Positions 53,551 to 63,699 are shown, counted from the stretch's first letter. The stretch is 64,000 nucleotides of DNA from G020348185 sp964525045 (GCA_964525045.1 CAZGFD010000014.1:43452-107451); one strand, 5' to 3'. The notes: a model not told the origin generated them from the sequence alone. A program made the numbers and translations.

Positions 53551-54351
53551 ATGAAAATAATCCGATTTCTGGATAGCGCGGGGAACATGCACTATGGAGA
53601 ACGCCTTGACGAGCGATCGGCTCGCCTTATTGCGGGTGATGTTTTCGGGGATTACCAAACGATTGATAAAACCCTGAGAGTGGAAAAGCTGTTAGCGCCT
53701 GTGGTTCCGACAACCATACTCTGTATCGGATTGAATTACCGGTTCCATGCTCAAGAGGTTGGTATCAGGATTCCGGACCATCCTGTACTCTTCATGAAAG
53801 CCTTGAATGCTCTTCAAAATCCGGGGGATCCGATCCTTCTCCCGGAGGTGGCTCCCGGGGAGGTGGATTATGAAGCCGAGTTGGCTGTGATTCTAGGGAA
53901 ACCTGCCAAAAGGGTCTCTCGAAGCAACGCACTCGATTATGTGCTCGGCTACACATGCGCGAATGATGTCAGTGCACGACGGTGGCAGAAGGATGGGGGA
54001 GGTGGGCAATGGTGTCGTTCGAAATCTTTTGATACCTTTTGTCCGTTAGGCCCGTGTTTGGTCACACCTGATGAGATTCCCAATCCCAACGATCTTCAAA
54101 TCAAAACGACCCTCAATGGCAAGACGATGCAGGATTGGACAACATCGGATATGATTTTTGACATCCCGGCCCTGATCAGTTTTCTGAGTGAGGGGACGAC
54201 GCTTTTACCTGGAACGGTGATTCTCACGGGCACACCCCAGGGCGTGGGATTTACACGAAGGCCACCAGTCTTTCTGAAGCATGAGGACGAAGTCACCATC
54301 GAAATTCAGAACATCGGGGCGTTAACCAATTCATGCCAGGATGAACATTAG
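53551..54351 (+). CDS. fumarylacetoacetate hydrolase family protein
   Basis: A 266-residue enzyme of the FAH superfamily. Metal site residues occur in VDYEAELAVILGK and CANDVSARRWQ; later KSFDTFCPLGPCLV, LSEGTTLLPGTVILTGTPQG. Members hydrolyse or decarboxylate beta-diketo acids; the substrate is unknown. AGGTGGG lies upstream of ATG 53551. The SGNH gene begins 12 bases after its stop, so an operon is likely. Confidence 0.92.
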   Translation: MKIIRFLDSAGNMHYGERLDERSARLIAGDVFGDYQTIDKTLRVEKLLAPVVPTTILCIGLNYRFHAQEVGIRIPDHPVLFMKALNALQNPGDPILLPEVAPGEVDYEAELAVILGKPAKRVSRSNALDYVLGYTCANDVSARRWQKDGGGGQWCRSKSFDTFCPLGPCLVTPDEIPNPNDLQIKTTLNGKTMQDWTTSDMIFDIPALISFLSEGTTLLPGTVILTGTPQGVGFTRRPPVFLKHEDEVTIEIQNIGALTNSCQDEH

Positions 54352-54363
54352 GCACGCCGGGAC

Positions 54364-55542
54364 ATGTCATGGAATGTTGATGGTCCTGAACCTGAGGCTC
54401 AGGGAATGTGTGGGGGCGTAAAACTTCGGGAGGGGAGAATTAAGGTTTTCCTCTTGATCGTCGGTTTGGGCATCACCTTATTGGTAGCCGAGGGTTCGCT
54501 TCGACTGTTTATTCCTGCCTACGTGGCCAGCGCCGGGATCGAGCGCAATTACTTTTGCCGATTTGATCACGAAATAGGGTGGCGACCGTTACCAGATATT
54601 TCCGGTCGTCATCAGCGTCATGGTTTCTCGGTATTGGTTCATCAAAACCAGTTTGGGCTCCGGGGACCCAATACGATGAGGAGAGAAAAAACTTCTTCCA
54701 TCCCGCGCATGTTGGTACTCGGAGATTCATTCGTCTGGGGCTATGGTGTTGATCAACAACGGATATTCACGGATCCGAGGGTTCACCAATCCGGTAAGGA
54801 GCTGATTAACTTTGGAGTGTCGGGTTACGGCACCGACCAGGAATTTTTATTCTATCTGAGGGAGGGAACCTTATTCGAAGTGGATGAAGTCATGCTGGTG
54901 TTGACACCCTATAACGATGTCACCAACAACCTGGCTTCTGAGCAGTACGATAAATTTAAGCCCTATTTCACTCTGTCCGATCACCAGCTTGTTCTCCACA
55001 CCGATCATATCAGAGAAAATACACTTCAAAGTGCCATTGATTGGGTCTGGTCTCATAGCAGGGTGGTCAACCTCTTTGACAAGGCTTATCGAACAGGTCT
55101 GAACTGGTGGTTTGTGCGACATGTAGAAAATGGAGCCGGTGTGACCTCAACAGGGGTCCTCAACGCTGCGCAGGTGTCATCGAGGGAGCGGGAAGGGATC
55201 CGATTGACCATGCGTATCATTGAAAACCTCCGGGATGCCGTTCTGTCAAACGGCGCTCGATTTTCCGTCGTATTTGTGCCGTACAAACCCCACATCCTCA
55301 ACAACATTTCTCACAATCATCCTTTGGTTCCGTTATTGGCTGAGAAACTGGACGAGTCACAAATCGACTACTATGAACCCTACTTTATTTTTTTGCATGA
55401 TGAGGGTGCAAAGCATTTATTCAACGAATATGACAACCATTTCAGTCCAACCGGTCACGCGCTTTTTGGAAAAGTCCTGGTTGATCCCATCGTAGGCGAT
55501 ACCGCCAGAAACCTGTATTCCCCTGAAGCGGAAACGGTTTAG
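54364..55542 (+). CDS. SGNH-type hydrolase with N-terminal TM anchor
   Basis: A 392-residue protein. One TM helix at about 25-42 (VFLLIVGLGITLLVAEGSLR), then a periplasmic SGNH domain: VLGDSFVWGYGV (Ser), FGVSGYGTDQE (Gly), LTPYNDVTNN (Asn) and DNHFSPTGHALFG (Asp-x-x-His). Likely acts on an envelope glycan. Follows the FAH gene by 12 bases. Second example of this build after 26251. Confidence 0.82.
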   Translation: MSWNVDGPEPEAQGMCGGVKLREGRIKVFLLIVGLGITLLVAEGSLRLFIPAYVASAGIERNYFCRFDHEIGWRPLPDISGRHQRHGFSVLVHQNQFGLRGPNTMRREKTSSIPRMLVLGDSFVWGYGVDQQRIFTDPRVHQSGKELINFGVSGYGTDQEFLFYLREGTLFEVDEVMLVLTPYNDVTNNLASEQYDKFKPYFTLSDHQLVLHTDHIRENTLQSAIDWVWSHSRVVNLFDKAYRTGLNWWFVRHVENGAGVTSTGVLNAAQVSSREREGIRLTMRIIENLRDAVLSNGARFSVVFVPYKPHILNNISHNHPLVPLLAEKLDESQIDYYEPYFIFLHDEGAKHLFNEYDNHFSPTGHALFGKVLVDPIVGDTARNLYSPEAETV

Positions 55543-55675
55543 CCGTTGGGGGCTCACAATGTGATGAAAAGACAGCATGCCTCACTTTTTTCCCTTTTAT
55601 TTTCACCTTTCAGTCCATGGCTCGATTTTAAAGAGACCGGTGACGTCTTGATCGTCAAGAATGGAAGGATCGACT

Positions 55676-56620
55676 ATGCCAATCAAAGCCCAATTCCCCA
55701 ATGAGCAATCCGAAGAGGGGGAATTCAGACGGCAAGAAGATGTGTTTCGGGACTGGGTAAAAGCCGATGGGAGTTCCAGCTTTCTACCGGCCTCCGGGCG
55801 ATATCATTTATATGTGTCATGGGCCTGTCCTTGGGCTCATCGGACCATTATCGCGCGAAAAATAAAAAGATTGGAGGGAGTGGTTGGGATGACTGTGGTT
55901 GATCCGATCCGGGACGATCGGGGTTGGGCCTTTAGCGATGGTCCGGGCCACACGGCTGATCCGGTTAATGGGTTCAAGTTTCTTCGTCAGGCGTATATCG
56001 CAATGAATGCAAATTACCAAGGTCGAGTGACCGTGCCGGTCCTCTGGGATAATGAAACCGGACGGATTGTCAGCAACTCCGATGATGATATCCTGCGCAT
56101 GCTGAATTGTGAATTTAATCAGTTTAACCAAAGCACGGTCGACCTCTATCCCAGTGACCTTCGAGACGAAATCGACCAACTCAATCTGATGATTTATGAA
56201 AATATTAATGATGGAGTATACCGGGCAGGATTTGCGACCTCCCAGAAAGTCTACGAGGGTGCGGTCCAAAGACTGTTTGAGGCACTTGATCAAATGGATT
56301 TACGCCTAACCCACCGGCGCTATCTGTTCGGCCCGTGCCCGCTGGAAACGGACTGGCGTTTGTTTGTCACCCTCATCCGGTTTGATGCGGTGTACCATGG
56401 ACACTTCAAGTGTAATCTCAGGCGGGTCATGGATTACCCCAACCTCTTTGGGTATCTCAAAGACCTGTATCAATACGATGGCATTGCCGATACAGTAAAT
56501 TTTGATCACATCAAGCGACATTATTACATCACTCATGATGACATTAATCCGACCCGCATCGTACCAATCGGTCCGATTCAGGACCTTCATGCACCACATG
56601 GTCGCGCCCGCTTACAATGA
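55676..56620 (+). CDS. glutathionyl-hydroquinone reductase
   Basis: A 314-residue GST-fold protein of the YqjG/ECM4 group. The catalytic Cys51 is in VSWACPWAHRT, followed by GMTVVDPIRDDRGWAFSDGP, TVPVLWDNETGRIVSNSDDD and LFGPCPLETDWRLFVTLIRF. It reduces glutathionyl-hydroquinones with a Cys-based mechanism, linking to the quinone enzymes elsewhere in the window. GGAAGGA precedes ATG 55676. Confidence 0.93.
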   Translation: MPIKAQFPNEQSEEGEFRRQEDVFRDWVKADGSSSFLPASGRYHLYVSWACPWAHRTIIARKIKRLEGVVGMTVVDPIRDDRGWAFSDGPGHTADPVNGFKFLRQAYIAMNANYQGRVTVPVLWDNETGRIVSNSDDDILRMLNCEFNQFNQSTVDLYPSDLRDEIDQLNLMIYENINDGVYRAGFATSQKVYEGAVQRLFEALDQMDLRLTHRRYLFGPCPLETDWRLFVTLIRFDAVYHGHFKCNLRRVMDYPNLFGYLKDLYQYDGIADTVNFDHIKRHYYITHDDINPTRIVPIGPIQDLHAPHGRARLQ

Positions 56621-56677
56621 GCCCCTGCCACGCTGTTGAAAAAGGCTGTCTGTTACTTTTTTGGTTTTCAGCTCTCC

Positions 56678-58045
56678 ATGAATAATTTCGAGTCCATTCT
56701 GAATTCATTGAGTGGATTCATCTGGGGGCCCGTGATGTTACTATTGCTGGTGGGTGTGGGAATGTATTTAACGGCCGGTCTCCGGGCCCTCCCATGGCGC
56801 CGACTGGGGTATAGTATCAGGTTACTGTGGAGGAGTCGTGTTCCTGAACCCGGAGTCGCCGGAGAGATCCCGCCTTTCCATGCCCTGATGACCGCTCTCT
56901 CTGCGACAGTGGGGAGTGGCAACGTGGCAGGTGTGGCCACCGCCATTTATTTAGGTGGTCCTGGAGCGGTGTTCTGGATGTGGGTGACCGCTTTATTTGG
57001 CATGGCCACCAAATATAGTGAAGCGGTCCTGGCGGTCCGATATCGAGAGGTCGATGAACTGGGACGGCATGTGGGTGGGCCCATGTATTATATTCGTCAC
57101 GGTCTCGGACCTTCATGGCATTGGCTGGCCATCCTTTTCAGCCTGTTTGGCACATTGGCGGCCTTCGGAATCGGCAATACGGTCCAGGCTAACACGGTCG
57201 CCAATGCGGTGGAATCTTCCTTTCATTTGCCACCATGGGCGTCCGGGTTGATCATGGCTCTTCTCACCGGATCCGTCATCATTGGAGGCATTCGCCGACT
57301 GGGTTCTGTTGCTGCTGCGCTGGTTCCCTTCATGGCTCTGGCCTATATCAGCGGGGCCTTGATCGTCATCTTGGGAAATATCGAGGAAGTCCCTGCTGCC
57401 TTTGGAACGATCATTCATGATGCCTTTACAGGAACAGCCGCGACGGGGGGCTTTGCCGGAGCCTCGGTCCTCATGGCCATCCGCTTCGGAGTGGCCCGGG
57501 GAGTGTTTTCGAATGAAGCGGGGTTAGGGAGTGCTCCTATTGCCCATGCGGCAGCGAAAACGAATGACCCGGTTCGGCAAGGTCTGATCGCGATGCTCGG
57601 GACCTTTATCGACACCATTCTCGTATGCACGATGACCGCCCTGGTGATCGTTCTGACCGGATCATGGACCACCGGAAAAACCGGAGCTGCACTGGCCACC
57701 CAGGCGTTTGATTCCGGCCTGCTTCAAGCGGGAGGGGTCTTGGTGACTTTGGGTCTCATGGTCTTTGCGTTCACGACCCTCTTAGGGTGGAGTTATTATG
57801 GTGAACGGTGCGCAGAATACTTGCTAGGTGTCAGAGCTATTCAGCCGTTCCGCCTATTGTGGGTGATGGTGATTCCCATTGGGGCCATGGGGGACTTGGG
57901 TTGGGTTTGGTTAGTCGCCGATATTTTGAATGGCCTGATGGCGGTGCCAAATTTAATTGCTCTCATCGTCCTGAGTCCGGTCATTTTTCAGGTGACTCAG
58001 GATCACGCGGTTTTTCGTCAGGTATCATCATTCACCAAAAAATAG
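56678..58045 (+). CDS. AGCS-family sodium:amino acid symporter
   Basis: About 455 residues with ten or so TM segments. AGCS motifs: FHALMTALSATVGSGNVAGV, WMWVTALFGMATKYSEAVLA, GGPMYYIRHGLG, FSNEAGLGSAPIAHAAAKTN. It imports alanine or glycine with sodium. The start is uncertain; I took ATG 56678, while a TTG at 56636 is in frame. It begins 57 bases after the hydroquinone reductase stop. Confidence 0.92.
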   Translation: MNNFESILNSLSGFIWGPVMLLLLVGVGMYLTAGLRALPWRRLGYSIRLLWRSRVPEPGVAGEIPPFHALMTALSATVGSGNVAGVATAIYLGGPGAVFWMWVTALFGMATKYSEAVLAVRYREVDELGRHVGGPMYYIRHGLGPSWHWLAILFSLFGTLAAFGIGNTVQANTVANAVESSFHLPPWASGLIMALLTGSVIIGGIRRLGSVAAALVPFMALAYISGALIVILGNIEEVPAAFGTIIHDAFTGTAATGGFAGASVLMAIRFGVARGVFSNEAGLGSAPIAHAAAKTNDPVRQGLIAMLGTFIDTILVCTMTALVIVLTGSWTTGKTGAALATQAFDSGLLQAGGVLVTLGLMVFAFTTLLGWSYYGERCAEYLLGVRAIQPFRLLWVMVIPIGAMGDLGWVWLVADILNGLMAVPNLIALIVLSPVIFQVTQDHAVFRQVSSFTKK

Positions 58046-58152
58046 CATGATCGGCCAGATCCAATTCCATAAATATCTTTTAATCGATTTCTTCGAGGTC
58101 GTGGCTTTTTGGAGATATCCATTACTAAGGAAAAGAGGAGGGTAACTGTCGA

Positions 58153-58503
58153 ATGGGGACCTTTGGCATGTTGCAGAATACGAAAGAATTCGAAACCTAT
58201 TCTCCCGGTCAAATAATTTTCAAACAGGGTGAGCCGGGAACGGTCATGTACGTTATTCAACAGGGAGAAGTGGAATTACAGGTTGGGGATAAGCCCTTTG
58301 CCACTGTGGAATCGGGGGGAATTCTTGGAGAAATGGCGTTAATCGATAATTCTCCCCGCAGTTTGACCGCCATTGCCAAGACCGAGTGCCAGCTTGTCCC
58401 GATCGATCAAAAGCGATTTGGGTTTCTGGTGCAACAATCCCCGTTCTTCGCCGTTGAAGTCATGAAGGTCATGTCCGAACGCCTACGAGCCTTTTACCAG
58501 TGA
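58153..58503 (+). CDS. single cyclic nucleotide-binding domain protein
   Basis: A 116-residue protein that is only a cNMP-binding beta-roll: YSPGQIIFKQGEPGTVMYVI, GILGEMALIDNSPRSLTAIA (phosphate-binding cassette, where Arg contacts the phosphate) and a C-terminal helix. No DNA-binding or enzyme domain follows, so it must work with a partner. GAGGAGGG before ATG 58153. Confidence 0.88.
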   Translation: MGTFGMLQNTKEFETYSPGQIIFKQGEPGTVMYVIQQGEVELQVGDKPFATVESGGILGEMALIDNSPRSLTAIAKTECQLVPIDQKRFGFLVQQSPFFAVEVMKVMSERLRAFYQ

Positions 58504-58661
58504 GGGGGGGATTCGACTTCCCTAGGATATCCCACCAGGACGGCATGACGAATGAATGGTCCAAGCTGCCCCTGCTGGCAGCCAGACCAGTAGAATCAGG
58601 GGAAGGAATCGATGGACCCCGCCGGAGTTTGAGAATGGAGATTAAGGTAGAGACGACCCTT

Positions 58662-58958
58662 TCACGATGGAATCTTTTCTAACACCCCCATTATTTCTTT
58701 TTCATCAAAGGCGCGAAGGGTCTCCGATCGAACATTCCCCTGTGCACATCCTCCCATCATCACCGCTGCAGCCGTGGCATCATCCGGGGCTTCAAACACG
58801 ATGACCCCGTCATACCGTCCCATTGTCCAGTATATATTCTTGACGGATCCACCGGCTGCTTGGATGGATCGTTTGAATTTGGCGGCACGATCGGCCGTGT
58901 CTTTTACATGGTGCACTCCTTGTTCCGTCCACCCAAACAGAGAGATAAACGTAGCCAT
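58662..58958 (-). CDS. GYD-domain protein
   Basis: A 98-residue ferredoxin-like fold protein: MATFISLFGWTEQGVHHVKD, GGSVKNIYWTMGRYDGVIVF, APDDATAAAVMM. The GRYD motif marks the GYD family, often dimeric and of unknown function. GGGGGTGGG before the ATG. Stands alone. Confidence 0.85.
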   Translation of the reverse strand: MATFISLFGWTEQGVHHVKDTADRAAKFKRSIQAAGGSVKNIYWTMGRYDGVIVFEAPDDATAAAVMMGGCAQGNVRSETLRAFDEKEIMGVLEKIPS

Positions 58959-59064
58959 AACCCACCCCCTTGTTTAATAAAAGAAGATCTGAAGAAAGGA
59001 GTTGCGAAGAACGCCCCAACCCAGATATTACATTAAGCTCATCACGCCTACGAAGCAAGAAAAA

Positions 59065-59910
59065 ATGTATGGTAGAACCCCAATCTCGACCCTTCTGTTT
59101 GGTGCCTCCTCAGTGCTGGGATTTCATCTTGCCACCTTATTTCCGAAGACGATCTCTCCGTTTATCTCTCCGGGAAATACTTCCCGAGGGGTTCGTCATT
59201 GGCCATCGCTTCAATTAAGCGATCCCCAGTGGCTTGAACAGCTCTTTTATAGCGCTCAACCGGATCTCTTAGTGTATTGTCACGCGGTGTGTGATGTCCC
59301 GAAGTGTGAGGGGTATCCGGATTGGGCCTATGAAGTAAATGTTCAACAAGTTGAACGGGTTATTGCCGCGTTGCCCGGTCACACCAGGCTCGTCTACGTG
59401 TCATCCGATCATGTCTTCGGTGGCGATGGGGTCTATACCGAAGAATCTCCTTTGTGTCCAATCAGTGTCTATGGCCGGACTCGTGTCGAAGCCGAACGTC
59501 TGGTCTTAAGACGAGCCGGTTCATTGGTGATTCGGGCTAGCCTCGGCATTGGGCCATCACCGAATGGTCGAACGGGCCATTTGGATTGGCTTCGGTATCG
59601 AATCCGGCACAACCTCCCTGTCACGATCATTGAAGATGAATACCGATCGGTCGTTTGGATGCGGGAGTTGGCGATACGGGTCCTGACTCTCGCTCAAAGC
59701 AAAGAAGCCGGTGTTCGACACCTCTCTGCGACAAGAGCAGTTTGTCGAGTGGATTTGGCGAATTATCTCCTGAACCTTTTGGGAATGCCGGCACCTTTTA
59801 AAATTGAAAGCCGCCATCAACAGCGGACGCCGCATTTGGGGCGGGTTGAATTGGAAACTGTGTATGGGGGCGAACTGTTTCATCCCTTAATGAGTGTGCT
59901 TGACGAATGA
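59065..59910 (+). CDS. dTDP-4-dehydrorhamnose reductase-like SDR
   Basis: About 281 residues of the extended SDR type related to RmlD. Nucleotide site LLFGASSVLGFHLA, a central YVSSDHVFGGDGVYTEES and catalytic Tyr in SVYGRTRVEAERLV. The GxxGxxG motif is altered (GASSVLG). Could act in surface sugar synthesis, but no other sugar gene is adjacent. Start uncertain: ATG 59065 with a weak AAGAAAA, while a TTG at 59002 is in frame. Confidence 0.8.
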   Translation: MYGRTPISTLLFGASSVLGFHLATLFPKTISPFISPGNTSRGVRHWPSLQLSDPQWLEQLFYSAQPDLLVYCHAVCDVPKCEGYPDWAYEVNVQQVERVIAALPGHTRLVYVSSDHVFGGDGVYTEESPLCPISVYGRTRVEAERLVLRRAGSLVIRASLGIGPSPNGRTGHLDWLRYRIRHNLPVTIIEDEYRSVVWMRELAIRVLTLAQSKEAGVRHLSATRAVCRVDLANYLLNLLGMPAPFKIESRHQQRTPHLGRVELETVYGGELFHPLMSVLDE

Positions 59911-59985
59911 AAAGTCAAAGCCGGCCGAATGCGATTTCCCAGCCGATCCAATTTGATTTCTTCGAGTGCGTAGGGGGCAGACAAT

Positions 59986-60804
59986 TTGGCGAATGAGCTA
60001 TGGATCCGGCTAGGGTTTTTTCTCGGTATGTTTGCTCTTATGGTCATGTGGGAGGCTCTGGCCCCACGCCGAATGGAGCCCAATTTTCGAGGGGTTCGAT
60101 GGCCCAGCAACATCGGAATCGTGGTGTTCAATACTCTCATCATTCGATTGGTCTTTCCTACGACGGCGGTTGGACTGGCACTCGTGGAGGAACAACAGGG
60201 TTGGGGGTTTTTCAATATGGTGTCTCTTCCTTACTGGGTTACCATCATGACGTCGGTCATACTGTTAGACCTCACTCTGTATCTCCAGCATGTCCTGTTT
60301 CATGCCGTCCCGCTTCTTTGGCGATTACATCGAATGCATCACACTGATATCTTTTTCGACATCACCACCGGAGTGCGCTTTCACCCATTCGAAATTGTGC
60401 TTTCTATGTGTATTAAACTCATGGTGATAGCCGCCCTGGGTTCTCCAGCGGTAGCCGTGCTGGTTTTTGAAGTCCTACTCAACGCGACCTCCATGTTTAA
60501 TCACGGGAATGTTTGGATTCCAAAAGAGTTAGACCGGTACGTGAGGTGGATCATTGTGACACCTGATATGCACCGGGTTCATCACTCGGTATTGATTGAG
60601 GAGACCAACAGCAACTTTGGCTTTAACCTCCCGTGGTGGGACCGCCTGTTCGGGACCTATCGTCCTCAGCCTGCGAGGGGACATGATGGGATGACCATCG
60701 GCCTTGAACAATTTCGTCAACGGAATGATTTACGGTTGGATCGGATGCTGCTCCAACCCTTCCAGGGAGGGGTTGGAGCATATCCCACTAATCGGCGAGA
60801 ATAG
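59986..60804 (+). CDS. fatty acid hydroxylase / sterol desaturase family protein
   Basis: A 272-residue membrane protein with about four TM segments and the di-iron histidine boxes: HVLFH, LHRMHHTDIFFD and MHRVHHSVLIEETNSNFGFN. The C-terminal WWDRLFGTYRPQP is typical of the family. It hydroxylates or desaturates lipids. Starts with a TTG at 59986 after TAGGGGGC, my best choice. Convergent with the lipoprotein gene, 16 bases between stops. Confidence 0.88.
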   Translation: MANELWIRLGFFLGMFALMVMWEALAPRRMEPNFRGVRWPSNIGIVVFNTLIIRLVFPTTAVGLALVEEQQGWGFFNMVSLPYWVTIMTSVILLDLTLYLQHVLFHAVPLLWRLHRMHHTDIFFDITTGVRFHPFEIVLSMCIKLMVIAALGSPAVAVLVFEVLLNATSMFNHGNVWIPKELDRYVRWIIVTPDMHRVHHSVLIEETNSNFGFNLPWWDRLFGTYRPQPARGHDGMTIGLEQFRQRNDLRLDRMLLQPFQGGVGAYPTNRRE

Positions 60805-60820
60805 GAACGTCATGACCCTT

Positions 60821-61258
60821 TTACGATTTCAATGCCTCAAGGGTCGTTCGCAATTCTTTGAGTTCTGTCATGAATAAATCAAGATGGCTATCTCGTTGGG
60901 GCTGGGTATCCTTGAATTTCCAAAGCCTTTTGAAAATGGTCCAAAGTTCCTTATTATGTGTGACGGCAAGATCATAATCCGGTGTTTTGCGTTTGTCTTC
61001 CTCTACACAACACAGAGTATCGTTGAAGGCATGTAACTGATTGTGCAGATCGTCAAATGGTTGGTCCATACCCGTTCCGCCCTTGGAAGCTTGAGCAGTC
61101 GCCTCCATCATGGTGGTGAGATTGAGCAGGGTTTCGACGGTGGAGGCGCCTTTGGCCTTCTCGGCAATGTCATCTGCTCGAGGATAGAACAAGTAGCTGC
61201 ATCCGCTGAATCCCATCAACAGGGCGGCGGCGGCAAAAACAAAAACAAATTTCTTCAT
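60821..61258 (-). CDS. small lipoprotein of unknown function
   Basis: A 145-residue protein with lipobox GFSGC (Cys20) after a typical signal. The mature part is helical (DDIAEKAKGASTVETLLNLT, NKELWTIFKRLWKFKD), probably membrane-tethered. CCAGGAGG before ATG 61258 decides the start. No family recognised. Confidence 0.75.
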   Translation of the reverse strand: MKKFVFVFAAAALLMGFSGCSYLFYPRADDIAEKAKGASTVETLLNLTTMMEATAQASKGGTGMDQPFDDLHNQLHAFNDTLCCVEEDKRKTPDYDLAVTHNKELWTIFKRLWKFKDTQPQRDSHLDLFMTELKELRTTLEALKS

Positions 61259-61968
61259 TAGTTCCTCCTGGTTAAAGTACACGATTTCTTTTCTAAAATA
61301 CTTTGGGTGGATTAACTCGTCTAATTGCCATCCTAAATCGGGGAGCTGAGATATACAAGAATCGGGGGTGAACGACATGTCCTGTGTCAGCTTGACAGGA
61401 AGAGAAGCCTTGTAAGCCGAAATTTGATTCTAATATTTGGAAATGTTTGATTCGAAATCACTCAAATCGGTAAAAAAATTCCTAATTTGGGAAAAGTTTT
61501 CTCTTTTTGGTAGTTTTATCACATTTTAAGTCATAGACATATTTTTAAATCTCATTTTAATTTCAACACAATTTCAGTGAGTTAGACAGGTCTCAAATGG
61601 AAAAATCAAGCCATTAAATGATAAAATACACCATATCTTTTTTTAATTTACCCGCCGGCAAGGTGGTTTTTGGTAATAATATCTTATTTTTATGGTACTT
61701 CTGAAGCCTTGTTAGGAATTGGAAGGACCGGATCAAATTACGGGCTTAATTTGGTTCACGCCAAGCCTTTTGCCTATAGTTTGTTTCAAAAGTGAAAACA
61801 TCGTCAAGGTGATTGAAACGGCAAGAAAATTGCTCATTTTTCTTTTCCTCCCCTCTGTGTTTTTTGGAAGGCCTCAAAAGAGAAGCCCGCTTACTCGAGT
61901 TTTTCCATTAAAAACACAAGCGTGAGGCGGAAGGTTGGCTTAATGAAAGAAGGAAGGGAATTGCGACT
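61259..61968. other. AT-rich intergenic stretch, no gene seen
   Basis: About 710 bases, low in GC especially at 61430-61700. A frame at 61719-61925 exists but has no ribosome-binding site or family match. Presumably contains promoters for the flanking lipoprotein and peroxidase genes. Confidence 0.5.
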
Positions 61969-63699
61969 ATGATCACTCGTTTGTGTTTTCTGGTCCTTAG
62001 TTCGACATTCGCAGTCTGGATGATGACGTCAGTGTATGGAGAATCCGCCTACGGTGACGAAGGCCGCCATCAATCCCCTAACCAAAAAAGAGTAGATAAG
62101 GAAACTTTTAAAATGGAGGCCCAACAAAACGAGGCAGCCCTGCAGGGGGCGACCGCTTGTGGACCGGCTGAGTTCCCTGATTATTTTCGCAATATTGATG
62201 GCACGTATAACAATTGCGTTCATCCCGAATGGGGAAGTGCGCCTATCGAATTGTTACGCCTGACCACCATCGACTATGGCAAGGACAATACTCCGTCAGG
62301 AAAAGATCGGCCGAATGTTCGGGAAATTAGTAACACCGTATCTCATCAAGGTGACAGAAATATCACTTATTACGGAACACGAAAATATTCTGACTACGTG
62401 TGGCAATGGGGCCAATTTCTTGATCATGATATCGATTTGACTCCCGTGACCGATGACCCCCTTGAACCCTTTGATATCCCAGTTCCTACAGGCGATCCGT
62501 ATTTTGATCCCCATCGGACCGGCACTCAGACCATCCCCCTTGAACGGTCTTTGTATAAGGAGGTTAACGGTGTTCGGCAACAGGTCAATCACATCACGGC
62601 TTACATCGATGCGTCCAATGTTTATGGATCGGATTCTGCAAGAGCTGAAGAACTCAGAGATCCGAACAACAGGGAGTATTTAAAACTCGACCCCCAGGGA
62701 TTTTTGCCGAAAAATGTCAATGGCCTTCCCAACGCTCCCGGTGGTCCCAATCCGGATAAGTTTTTTCTAGCCGGAGATTTTCGAGCCAACGAGCAGGTTG
62801 GTTTGACCGCGATGCACACAATCTTTGTCCGGGAGCACAATCACTGGGTTGATTATTTTCGGAACAACGATCCTGATGGTGAACTCACGGATGAAGAACT
62901 CTATCAATACGCAAGGGCGATGGTTGGAGCGGAGATGCAACATATTACCTACAATGAGTTTCTTCCAATCCTTCTTGGAAGGGGGGCTCTTTCGCCTTAC
63001 AAGGGGTATCAACCCGATGTAAATCCGGGTATCTCAAATGTGTTCGCCACAGCCGCCTACCGCTTTGGTCATAGCCTGGTATCCTCAACACTTGGTTTGG
63101 TAAATGAGAATGGGGAATCACATGGGGGTCTGCCACTCCGACAGGCTTTTTTCAATCCTGACTGGATTCAGGATAACGGTATTGACGATTTGTTAAGAGG
63201 ACTTGCGTTCCAGGTGGCCCAACGTTTTGACGCCTATATTGTTGATGATCTGCGGAATCATTTGTTTGGGGAGCCAGGCCAGGGAGGGTTTGACCTGGCT
63301 TCGTTGAATCTGCAACGGGGACGGGATCATGGATTGCCAGGTTATAATCAAGTACGGCAGGATTTTGGGCTTCGCCCAGTGAAAACATTTCGTCAAATAA
63401 CCAGGAATGTGACCATTCAAAGGCGTCTCAGCCAGGTATATGATAACGTGAATAAGGTTGATATGTGGATAGGTGGCCTGGCTGAAAGGCCGATGGGAGG
63501 GGGGCTGGTCGGACCGACCGTTCGGGCCGTTTTAACTGATCAATTTGAACGGCTTCGAGATGGCGACCGGTTTTGGTATGAGATCTACCTTACACCTGAA
63601 CTCCTCAAACTGGTTAAGAAACAAACACTTGCAGAAATAATAAAACGCAATACCAACATAGGAGATGAGTTGGGAACGAAGGTGTTTAAGGTTCAATAA
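61969..63699 (+). CDS. secreted animal-type haem peroxidase
   Basis: A 576-residue member of the peroxidasin/myeloperoxidase superfamily. A signal peptide covers about residues 1-24. Catalytic region: distal His153 in QFLDHDIDLTP (with Asp for calcium), Arg288 in FVREHN with Glu289, proximal His368 in YRFGHSLV, and later SLNLQRGRDHGLPGYN. All haem-site residues are present. Oxidises halides or phenols with peroxide in animals; bacterial substrates are unknown. AAGGAAGGGA before the ATG. Unrelated to the cytochrome c peroxidase at 3.2 kb. Confidence 0.93.
   Translation: MITRLCFLVLSSTFAVWMMTSVYGESAYGDEGRHQSPNQKRVDKETFKMEAQQNEAALQGATACGPAEFPDYFRNIDGTYNNCVHPEWGSAPIELLRLTTIDYGKDNTPSGKDRPNVREISNTVSHQGDRNITYYGTRKYSDYVWQWGQFLDHDIDLTPVTDDPLEPFDIPVPTGDPYFDPHRTGTQTIPLERSLYKEVNGVRQQVNHITAYIDASNVYGSDSARAEELRDPNNREYLKLDPQGFLPKNVNGLPNAPGGPNPDKFFLAGDFRANEQVGLTAMHTIFVREHNHWVDYFRNNDPDGELTDEELYQYARAMVGAEMQHITYNEFLPILLGRGALSPYKGYQPDVNPGISNVFATAAYRFGHSLVSSTLGLVNENGESHGGLPLRQAFFNPDWIQDNGIDDLLRGLAFQVAQRFDAYIVDDLRNHLFGEPGQGGFDLASLNLQRGRDHGLPGYNQVRQDFGLRPVKTFRQITRNVTIQRRLSQVYDNVNKVDMWIGGLAERPMGGGLVGPTVRAVLTDQFERLRDGDRFWYEIYLTPELLKLVKKQTLAEIIKRNTNIGDELGTKVFKVQ

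Noticed and set aside
61719..61925. Small gene before the peroxidase
   Set aside because: No ribosome-binding site and unconvincing composition.
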